A DNA stretch of 5,508 nucleotides, taken from Treponema sp. GTDB taxonomy: Bacteria; Spirochaetota; Spirochaetia; Treponematales; Breznakiellaceae. The notes under the pieces are model-generated. The model was not told the origin of the DNA. It made no database searches and was given only the letters and a program-made list of their open reading frames with translations. A program made the translations under genes and the position numbers. How positions within the stretch are numbered: the stretch's first letter is position 1; every line of letters begins with the position of its first letter. Shown piece after piece: positions 1 to 5,508 of the stretch. The stretch lies in NCBI GenBank assembly GCA_031283905.1, contig JAITAW010000017.1, positions 1 to 5,508 of the forward strand. Reading direction: 5' to 3'.

Positions 1-1034
1 AAAAACAGGAGACGGGCATTCTGCGTATGGCAACGTGGAATGTACAGGCTCTCTTTGACGGAACCGAAGACGGGCATGAATACAATGAGTACGTTGACAA
101 CGCGGGCTGGACACGGGAAAAATACCTTGCCCGGTTGAACAATATTGCCCATGCCCTTGATTCTTTGGAAAAACCGCCCGATATTCTTATGCTGGCAGAG
201 GTGGAAAACGCTCAAATCCTTGAAGACCTTGCCGGCGATTATCTCAAAGCGTATAAGTATGGCCAGACCTTTTTTGGTAACAACGACGGCGCGGCGCTTG
301 GAATAGGGGTGTTGAGCAGATTCCCGTTTACGCAAACAAAGGTTCATTCGCTTTCAAATCAAGGGATGGTTATACCGCGTCCGGTATTGGAGGTGTGGGT
401 TGCGGTTGAAGAAAAACCATTGGCTCTGTTTTTGTGCCATTGGAAGTCGAAGCTGGGCGGAGAGGAGGAAACCGAGGAGTTGCGGAGATCTGCGGCGCGC
501 ATCATCGCGCGGCGGACGGCCGATCTCCGGCTGGAAACCTCGGGCGTACCGGTTGTTGTAATGGGCGATCTGAATGAAAATTACGATGAATTTTACCGGC
601 GCGGCGCCAACGCTGTTACCGCGTTGCTTCCAGACGATTCTGGAGCCGCCGCGTTGGTTTCAGAGCGCGTTAAAAACGGCGCTTCCGGCGCGCTCTGTAC
701 GGATTTTCTTGTAATAAGCGGGGAGAAACCGCCGGCGGTACGGCGGTTTTCAGAAAGCGATGGCTGGATGTCTCCGGCGGTTTTTTACTCGCCGTGGTCA
801 TCCGAATTATCCGATGGATCATATTATTACCAAGGCGTATGGGAAACGATAGATCATTTTCTTTTGAACGCCTCATTATTTGACGGCGCGGAGTGGGATT
901 TTGACTCGTGTACGGTGATAACCGTTGAGCCGTTCATCAATGCGTACGGCTATCCGGCATCGTATAATCCGAAAACAGGAAACGGGTTGAGCGATCATGT
1001 ACCGTTGCTTTTGACATTACGGCTATTGTCTTGA
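1..1034 (+). CDS. Endonuclease/exonuclease/phosphatase family protein (5' end outside window)
   Basis: A metal-dependent phosphoesterase of the EEP (DNase I-like) fold, which hydrolyses phosphodiester or phosphomonoester bonds. Counting from the ATG at 27, the full catalytic set is visible: N5 in ATWNVQ, the metal-ligand E58 in LMLAEVEN, H138 in LCHWKSK, D181 and N183 in MGDLNEN, D276-H277 in ETIDHFLL, and the terminal S322-D323-H324 in GLSDHVPL. The HWKSK motif and the YYYQGVWETIDHF stretch resemble secreted bacterial EEP nucleases. The frame stays open from the ATG to the left edge (KQETGILR precedes it), and the first conserved strand begins right at this Met with no room for an export signal. 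The true start is therefore probably upstream, perhaps with a signal or lipoprotein peptide. It ends in TGA 31 bases before the transporter, suggesting an operon. The family call is firm; the substrate (DNA, RNA, lipid or sugar phosphate) cannot be told. Confidence 0.88.
   Translation, partial: KQETGILRMATWNVQALFDGTEDGHEYNEYVDNAGWTREKYLARLNNIAHALDSLEKPPDILMLAEVENAQILEDLAGDYLKAYKYGQTFFGNNDGAALGIGVLSRFPFTQTKVHSLSNQGMVIPRPVLEVWVAVEEKPLALFLCHWKSKLGGEEETEELRRSAARIIARRTADLRLETSGVPVVVMGDLNENYDEFYRRGANAVTALLPDDSGAAALVSERVKNGASGALCTDFLVISGEKPPAVRRFSESDGWMSPAVFYSPWSSELSDGSYYYQGVWETIDHFLLNASLFDGAEWDFDSCTVITVEPFINAYGYPASYNPKTGNGLSDHVPLLLTLRLLS
726..786 (+). repeat. Competing inverted repeats inside the EEP gene
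   Basis: AAACCGCCG at 726-734 is exactly complementary to CGGCGGTTT at 741-749, with a six-base loop. The same left arm extended to 735 is also complementary to CCGGCGGTTT at 774-783, which is followed by three more T (784-786). The two pairings exclude each other. All of it is coding sequence, so the similarity to a terminator or attenuator may be chance. Confidence 0.4.
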
Positions 1035-1047
1035 ACATCGCCCTTAA

Positions 1048-1053
1048 AAGAGG
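1048..1053 (+). promoter_or_regulatory. Ribosome binding site of the transporter gene
   Basis: AAGAGG lies 12 bases before the ATG at 1066, a rather long spacing. The stretch between is A/T-rich. No other in-frame start codon lies between the motif and the ATG, so it supports that start, but its strength is uncertain. Confidence 0.5.
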
Positions 1054-1065
1054 TATCTTTTATAT

Positions 1066-3351
1066 ATGTCCGCTAGTTTATCGCCTTACCGACTTGGCAA
1101 GGCGCGTTCGCTGTACAATATATTCAATGTTTTCAATGCTTTTTCCTATACGCTTCTCGCGGGTAGTTTGATCACTATTATGGCGATGAGGATGGACGCT
1201 TCTTCCACGGTTATCGGCGTTATCAGTTCTTTCGTCTATGTGTCTTACTTTTTTCTTCCGGTTGGCAAGATGCTCGCGAGGCTGTTGTCGATTATAAAGG
1301 TGTATTGCTGGACGTGGATTCTGCGTTCCCTGGCAATGACACCTCTTATAGCCGCCCCGTTTGTGTTTCAGGCCGGTCATAAGGACCTTGCGCTTGGGCT
1401 TACGGTGCTGGGTACGTTTTGTTTTCACCTTAACCGGGGCGCCGGCATGATAGGCAATAATCCGGTGCTTGACACGCTGGCTTCCGGGCCGGACAGGGGC
1501 GGTTATATGACCCTTACCCAGATAATCAACGCGGGGCTCGGCATGTTGACCAATCTTGCGGTGGCCATGATTTTGTCGTTTTGGCAGGATCCGCCGCTCG
1601 CGCTCTACGCGGTTCTCATTGTGGCCGGCATTGCCGTCGGCGTAACAAGCGGGCTTATGATCGGGAAACTGCCCGAGCCGGAAACGGATAAAAACGCCAG
1701 AAAGGTGAATTTCGGCGATATGCTCAAAGAATCGTTTTCCGGGGCCCCGTTCAGAACGTTCATGGCAATCCTTTTTATGACCGCTCTTGTTTCCGGGGTC
1801 GCGCGAATTTTCGCGGTTGTGTATTGCCGCGACGTGTTCCGCCAGAATGACAGCATGGTCGTGTTATACACGGTATTCGGGGGATTGGGGCAGCTTTCCG
1901 TTGGTTTTGCGACAAAATTCCTCGTTGACCGTATCGGCGTAAAGCCTCTTTTCATTATCTGCACGATTCTTGGGTTTGTAAGCATGTTTCCGGTCGCGCT
2001 TCTGTCGGAAAGCGTTACGGGTAACGCGGTTGGGGCAATTGTTTTCCTGATACTCTTGCTTTTTATGCTCAATTTCAGCTTTCTTGGCGCGGAAGGCATT
2101 GCCCAAACGTATTTTTTGGGGCTTATTCCCGCAAGATATATGCTTGATATGGGGATCGTGTACTTCATTTGTTTTGGGATTGCTGGAGCGGGCGGCTCTT
2201 TTGTCGCGGGCCTTTTTTTGGATACGCTTACGGGGATCGGCTTTTCACGGTTTGCGGCGTTCAAATTGTTGTACCTCATTCTTATCATCGTCATTGGCGT
2301 TGCGCTGGTTCTTCAGAGAAATCTGGTGCGTCTTGGATCTCTTCCGCTCAAGAACGCCCTTGAGGTGATATTTTCCTTCCGCGATTTGCGGGCCATTACG
2401 CTGCTTGACAAACTGGGCAAGACCAATGATTCGCGGGAAGAAGAAGAGATACTGGACGCTCTGCACGACGCTCCTTCCCAGCTTGCGATTAAAGGGCTGC
2501 TGGATAAAGCGAACTCTCCCCGGCTTTCCACGCGGCTTGAAGCGCTGCGGGCAATGGAGACGCTGTCCTCTTTGAACGAGGAGGTTGAACAGGCGCTTAT
2601 GCGGGAGCTGCTTAATCATCCGTACACAACGGCGTATATTTCGGCGCGTATTTTAGGCAAACATCATTTTTCACCGGCAATTCCGGTGTTGAGGGAGCTT
2701 GCGACTTCGCGGGACTACATGCTTGCGGGAGAGTCCATTATCGCGCTTGCCCGTATGGAAGATCAGGCGTTCAGGCCTCAAATTGAGAACATTATTATTA
2801 AGACGGATAATCCCCGGCTCAAGCTCATGGGCGTTGAAGCGTTTGGGATATATAAGTCACCGCATTCGCTGGCCGTGCTACTGGACCTTCTGCGTAGCGC
2901 GGACCCGCCGCAGTACCTGCGCGACGGGGTAACGCTTGCGATGGCGGATATTCTGGGACTGCGCCGGTTTTATCCGCTGCTGCTGAAATTCTTGGCGAAT
3001 GAAACCCTGTCCCCGGTTTTAGCCGTTGATGAGGCTGAGGCTGCCACGGAGTGCTACCGGGCCGTACACAAGGGTCGGCATCTGAGAATGGGCGCTTCTT
3101 TGAAGAAAGAAGCGAACCTCGCGCACGGAACCGCTCAGGCAAAGGCCCTGCTGCCCGCGGTGAAGGCGTTCATACTGGAAAAAAAACCGGAGCCGCTTTC
3201 CCGCTGGATTCTGGAATTGCCTGAAACGGCGGATCCGATAGCGCAGACTATTTTTGCCGAGTCGGTTCTTGACGATGAACTTAACGTATATGAGCAGCTG
3301 CGGCTTTTGATTGTGCATTGGGCTTCGCGGGAGTTAAAAAACTGGGAATAG
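1066..3351 (+). CDS. MFS-type transporter fused to C-terminal HEAT-repeat domain
   Basis: A 761-residue inner membrane protein in two parts. Residues 1-420 carry about twelve hydrophobic helices (roughly 20-40, 47-67, 80-102, 107-122, 150-172, 178-200, 230-252, 264-284, 292-312, 321-340, 361-386, 398-416). A charged loop at 201-229 lies between helices 6 and 7, the usual major-facilitator halves. The loop between helices 8 and 9 keeps a motif A-like FLVDRIGVKPLF; the matching loop after helix 2 is degenerate. Residues about 440-670 are soluble and made of helical pairs with a spacing near 31 residues (starting near 473, 507, 538, 571 and 601), like HEAT or armadillo repeats; 671-761 is further helical, unclassified sequence. 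Typical MFS proteins are near 400-450 residues, so the tail is an addition of over 300. By the topology it should face the cytosol and may bind a partner or regulate transport. Substrate unknown. A nucleotide (NTT/TLC) carrier, some of which are reported to bear HEAT tails, is an alternative. It converges with the kinase gene 27 bases away. Confidence 0.82.
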   Translation: MSASLSPYRLGKARSLYNIFNVFNAFSYTLLAGSLITIMAMRMDASSTVIGVISSFVYVSYFFLPVGKMLARLLSIIKVYCWTWILRSLAMTPLIAAPFVFQAGHKDLALGLTVLGTFCFHLNRGAGMIGNNPVLDTLASGPDRGGYMTLTQIINAGLGMLTNLAVAMILSFWQDPPLALYAVLIVAGIAVGVTSGLMIGKLPEPETDKNARKVNFGDMLKESFSGAPFRTFMAILFMTALVSGVARIFAVVYCRDVFRQNDSMVVLYTVFGGLGQLSVGFATKFLVDRIGVKPLFIICTILGFVSMFPVALLSESVTGNAVGAIVFLILLLFMLNFSFLGAEGIAQTYFLGLIPARYMLDMGIVYFICFGIAGAGGSFVAGLFLDTLTGIGFSRFAAFKLLYLILIIVIGVALVLQRNLVRLGSLPLKNALEVIFSFRDLRAITLLDKLGKTNDSREEEEILDALHDAPSQLAIKGLLDKANSPRLSTRLEALRAMETLSSLNEEVEQALMRELLNHPYTTAYISARILGKHHFSPAIPVLRELATSRDYMLAGESIIALARMEDQAFRPQIENIIIKTDNPRLKLMGVEAFGIYKSPHSLAVLLDLLRSADPPQYLRDGVTLAMADILGLRRFYPLLLKFLANETLSPVLAVDEAEAATECYRAVHKGRHLRMGASLKKEANLAHGTAQAKALLPAVKAFILEKKPEPLSRWILELPETADPIAQTIFAESVLDDELNVYEQLRLLIVHWASRELKNWE
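2383..3075 (+). other. HEAT-like repeat region of the transporter
   Basis: This part encodes residues about 440-670 of the transporter. Five helical-pair units are visible by eye, with recurring Leu/Ala spacing such as LEALRAME, ISARILGKH, ESIIALARME, GVEAFGIYKS and GVTLAMADILG at the second helix of each unit. Assignment rests on pattern, not on a profile search. Such arrays usually form superhelical protein-binding surfaces. Confidence 0.65.
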
Positions 3352-3378
3352 AGAGCGGTCTGCAAGCGGCGCATGACG
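3352..3378. other. Short convergent intergenic gap without a clear terminator
   Basis: Only 27 bases separate the TAG of the transporter from the TAA of the kinase gene on the opposite strand. No GC-rich hairpin with a T-run was found for either strand; a weak AGTT/AACT pairing at 3332-3343 inside the transporter end is too short to count. Confidence 0.6.
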
Positions 3379-4737
3379 TTAGACTTGAGCGATGTACTCA
3401 GGTAACGTGATGGTGACCCGCGCTCCGCCTCCGGCCCTATTTTCAAGAACGATTGTCCCGTTTGCGGCTTCTATAAAACGTTTGCTGATGGAAAGACCTA
3501 TGCCGGTACCGGCGCTTTTAGTAGTATAGAACGGATCGAAGGCGCGTTTTATATCGGAGAAACCTGCTCCCCGATCAAAAACGGCGATGACAATGCGCCG
3601 CTGTCCGTTAAAGCGCGTTTTTTTTATGGCCGCGCCTATGTCTTGTTCGGGCCCGCCGGATTCAAGGGCATTTCGGACGCTGTTTTCAAGGGCCGAGCGG
3701 AAACGGCCGGGATCAATAAAAACCTCCCCGTCTTCCGCCTCGCGGATGATATTTCTATTGCACAGCCTCATTGATGTTTCGGCAAATAGATTGTAGACGC
3801 GCACCGGCGCCGGATTGCCCCGATCCTCCCTGAGATAATCGTTTACGCGGTAGATGAGCGTAGAGATGCGATCAATTTCTTCTTCAATGATTGAAAGTTC
3901 TTCTTCGCCGTTTTCACCGGCGGCGGTTTTCACTATTTTACGCAGAATGCCGGTTTGAAGACGGATTGCCAGCAGCGGATTCTTGATTTCATGGGCAAGC
4001 GTACTCGCCGCGGTTCCAAGGACAACAAGATTCTGCTGCGCTTCAATGCGCTCGCGGTATCCACGGTTCCGTAAATAAAGATGACGGATATAAAACACTA
4101 AAATAAAAAATACTATTTCACAAAAAGGGAAAATAAACGCGGTGAGTGTTTGCGTCCGCCAATACGCGGGATGAGTGATGTCAATGTATAAATAGGTCCC
4201 GGTACTATTGGAAAACAGAGGGGATTGACGGCGGCGGCGGCTGTCCTGTCCGCTTTTCTGTCTTTCCCGCCCGGGCGACGGGGGAGCGGGTGGCGGCAAT
4301 AACTTTTCGATGTTGAGGATAAACGTAACCGAGCGGCCGCTTTTATTGGGGATGGTGTATCTGCCGGAACGGGTGGGGCTTTCTTTGCCCAATCCGGCTT
4401 CCTCATAGACATTCGGCGCTTTTCCCCATTGATAGGTTGCGGACAGGTTTGCGTCATATATGGCGAGACCCCGTATGCGCTCTGAAAGAATGGGCGTCGC
4501 TTCGATGGCCTCTCCGAATTCGTCGTACGTGCGCAGGCTGGTGAAGAGAGAGCTAAGGATACGCTCGTTGTCGTTATCTCTGATGAGCCGCGCTCTGTCC
4601 CGCATACTCCATAAAATGAACAAGGTCAATACGGATAGAAACAGCCATGCAAAAAGGGAAACGATGAGCGTCGTGTGTGAGGCGAGGCGGGGATTTTTTT
4701 GCCGCGCCCGCGCAACGGCGCGTGGTTTATTCGCCAT
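3379..4737 (-). CDS. Membrane-bound sensor histidine kinase (HisKA/HATPase, NtrB/AtoS-like)
   Basis: A 452-residue two-component kinase that should autophosphorylate on His and pass phosphate to a response regulator. A basic N-terminus precedes helix 1 (about 22-44). An extracytoplasmic sensor region of about 150 residues follows, then helix 2 (about 197-217), a short charged linker with no HAMP or PAS evident, and the H-box LAHEIKNPL with H249. The ATPase part shows the N-box (N352, N356 in ENSVRNALES), G1 DRGAGF (D388), F-box FDPFYTTK (400-407) and G2 GTGIGLSI (410-417), all intact. HEIKNPL kinases of this kind often pair with NtrC-type sigma-54 activators, so that is a guess for its partner. 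A Pro/Arg-rich insert sits at 148-171. The frame is open further upstream (to 5007), but ATG 4737 is chosen because a GGAG lies 10 bases before it and the upstream stretch is TolC coding sequence. The start overlaps the TolC stop by 11 bases. No response regulator is in view; the ligand is unknown. Confidence 0.92.
   Translation of the reverse strand: MANKPRAVARARQKNPRLASHTTLIVSLFAWLFLSVLTLFILWSMRDRARLIRDNDNERILSSLFTSLRTYDEFGEAIEATPILSERIRGLAIYDANLSATYQWGKAPNVYEEAGLGKESPTRSGRYTIPNKSGRSVTFILNIEKLLPPPAPPSPGRERQKSGQDSRRRRQSPLFSNSTGTYLYIDITHPAYWRTQTLTAFIFPFCEIVFFILVFYIRHLYLRNRGYRERIEAQQNLVVLGTAASTLAHEIKNPLLAIRLQTGILRKIVKTAAGENGEEELSIIEEEIDRISTLIYRVNDYLREDRGNPAPVRVYNLFAETSMRLCNRNIIREAEDGEVFIDPGRFRSALENSVRNALESGGPEQDIGAAIKKTRFNGQRRIVIAVFDRGAGFSDIKRAFDPFYTTKSAGTGIGLSISKRFIEAANGTIVLENRAGGGARVTITLPEYIAQV
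4225..4296 (-). repeat. Low-complexity Pro/Arg-rich insert in the kinase sensor domain
   Basis: This codes for kinase residues about 148-171, running from PPPAPPSPGR to a run of four arginines. The arginines come from a short trinucleotide run (four CGG units on the plus strand, 4229-4240), and a ten-base palindrome CGCCCGGGCG lies at 4268-4277. It is much richer in GC than its flanks and interrupts what look like beta strands (FILNIEKL before, TYLYIDITH after) of the extracytoplasmic domain. Confidence 0.6.
4727..4737 (-). other. 11-base overlap of TolC stop and kinase start
   Basis: On the minus strand the kinase ATG (4737-4735) lies within the last codons of the TolC gene, whose TAA ends at 4727, in a different frame. 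Ribosomes ending TolC could restart on the kinase, so the two proteins are probably made together by translational coupling. Confidence 0.85.
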
Positions 4738-5508
4738 CGCTCTGTTTCTCCAATAAAAATGCGTATACATCTTCATCACCCTCAAACGCTCCAAGGCTCC
4801 TGATTTTTGAGAGGGCAAGCAGAAAATCGTATTGCGCCTCAATGCATCTATTGAGGTTGGCGTGCGCCTGATTTGAGGCGTCATAGTACTCAGACAGTGA
4901 TTTTTGATACAACCGGTAGAGTTCCTGTATGTATTCAAAGTGTTTTTGCGCGTACTCATAGGCGCGGCGCGAAGAAACGACCGTACCGGCCTGAAGAATA
5001 ACGTCAAGGACCGCGCTCTGCATTTCTATGTAGATGGAAGATACGGCGTCAAGATACCCAAGCCGCGTTTGCTCCTGTGAAAGCCTCTGCTTGTCAATCT
5101 TGTTCTTTATCACCCAGAAATCAAGCGGGATGGACACTTTGATGGAGAGGCTGCCCGTAAAAGGGGAGGGCGCGTTTGATTTTCCGTATTGATAGTTGTA
5201 ACCCAAACCGGCCGATGCACCCGCGCTGACGCTCGGAAGATAATCCTTTGTTGCAAGCTCGCTGTCTTTCTCCGCTTTTTGCATGGAAATTCCCGCCTTT
5301 GCAAGATCCGGATTATTCGCCGTCATAATGCGCCACAGATTTAAGCATAGTGTGTTAATAGCGTTTTCATCAAGATTTGTACAATATAAAATCAGGCTTT
5401 CATGCTTGCTGAAATCAACCGTCGCCAATACCGGCGTTTCCGCTATGCCGGCGATATTTTTCAGGTTCGCCATGTTTATGGAAAGGGTGCGCTCGGCTTG
5501 TTTCTTTG
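4727..5508 (-). CDS. TolC-family outer membrane efflux protein (5' end outside window)
   Basis: The C-terminal 259 or so residues of an OEP/TolC-type protein, the outer membrane beta-barrel plus periplasmic helical tunnel used by tripartite efflux pumps and type I secretion. The frame is open to the right edge: KKQAERTLSIN precedes the Met at 5473, typical of the long helix before the family's NL..L element, so that Met is internal and the gene starts beyond the window. Family features seen include NPDLAKAGISMQKAE, followed by ATKDYLPSVSAGAS (the linker entering the barrel strands), SLSIKVSIPLDFW (barrel strand to helix), and two long coiled-coil-forming helices through ISTLY-like, Gln/Glu/Ala-rich sequence ending in ALSKIRSLGAF. 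Full-length members are about 420-480 residues, so somewhat over half is visible. The short acidic tail ends in DGE. It overlaps the kinase gene by 11 bases. Pump and adaptor partners, and the exported substrate, are unknown. Confidence 0.85.
   Translation of the reverse strand, partial: KKQAERTLSINMANLKNIAGIAETPVLATVDFSKHESLILYCTNLDENAINTLCLNLWRIMTANNPDLAKAGISMQKAEKDSELATKDYLPSVSAGASAGLGYNYQYGKSNAPSPFTGSLSIKVSIPLDFWVIKNKIDKQRLSQEQTRLGYLDAVSSIYIEMQSAVLDVILQAGTVVSSRRAYEYAQKHFEYIQELYRLYQKSLSEYYDASNQAHANLNRCIEAQYDFLLALSKIRSLGAFEGDEDVYAFLLEKQSDGE
4748..4751 (-). promoter_or_regulatory. Ribosome binding site deciding the kinase start
   Basis: GGAG on the minus strand, within TTGGAGAAACAGAGCG, lies 10 bases before ATG 4737 and inside the end of the TolC gene. 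It supports this start over the longer open frame. Confidence 0.6.

Noticed and set aside
27..29. ATG at 27 as the EEP start and ATG at 5473 as the TolC start
   Set aside because: In both cases the frame stays open to the window edge and the residues before the Met fit the family, so both Met codons are probably internal.
2..986. Near-identical 15-base words at 2-16 and 972-986 (one mismatch) at the two ends of the visible EEP gene
   Set aside because: They lie in different reading frames, are short and A/G-rich, and nothing between them resembles a mobile element.
1031..1059. Promoter-like TTGAAC and TATCTT spaced 17 bases before the transporter
   Set aside because: Each box matches the consensus at only four of six positions, and the predicted transcript would begin at about the ATG, losing the ribosome binding site. 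Chance match in a short operon gap is more likely.
1605..2294. A 229-residue open frame on the minus strand inside the transporter gene
   Set aside because: It is antisense to clear transmembrane coding sequence, lacks recognisable domains, is rich in Pro, Arg and Thr as expected of a shadow of a hydrophobic gene, and no start signal stands out.
2672..2688. Inverted repeat CACCGG/CCGGTG in the HEAT region
   Set aside because: Six pairs within coding sequence with no T-run; expected by chance at this GC content.
4738..5007. N-terminal extension of the kinase up to 5007
   Set aside because: This stretch encodes the conserved C-terminal helices of TolC in another frame; the extended kinase sequence is basic and without domain character, and a ribosome binding site precedes the internal ATG at 4737.

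Overview
The window has the look of a spirochaete chromosome, most like a Treponema-type genome of roughly 50% GC. This is a tentative call from protein flavour (the nuclease C-terminal signature, a transporter with HEAT repeats, the style of the kinase) and compact gene packing. No rRNA, tRNA or other taxonomic marker is present, so the genus is inference.

Layout: two plus-strand genes fill the left part and two minus-strand genes the right part, meeting tail to tail near 3352-3378. On the plus strand, bases 1-1034 are the 3' part of an endonuclease/exonuclease/phosphatase (EEP) family enzyme whose reading frame runs off the left edge. After 31 bases comes a 761-residue protein (1066-3351) that joins a 12-helix major-facilitator-type transporter to a cytosolic array of about five HEAT-like repeats. 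On the minus strand, reading from the right edge, 5508-4727 is the 3' part of a TolC-family outer membrane efflux protein, cut by the window. Its last codons overlap by 11 bases the start of a membrane-bound sensor histidine kinase (4737-3379).

How they may work together: the EEP enzyme and the transporter are probably co-transcribed, and a phosphoester-cleaving enzyme followed by a permease suggests scavenging of a phosphorylated nutrient such as nucleic acid; this is inference. TolC and the kinase are very likely translationally coupled, suggesting a sensory system tied to envelope export. The kinase's response regulator and the TolC partner proteins (inner membrane pump, adaptor) are not in the window.

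No mobile elements, CRISPR arrays, RNA genes or convincing intrinsic terminators were seen. No gene-free stretch is longer than about 31 bases. The points most worth a second look are the transporter-HEAT fusion, the TolC/kinase overlap, a proline/arginine-rich low-complexity insert in the kinase sensor domain, and a set of competing hairpins inside the EEP gene.
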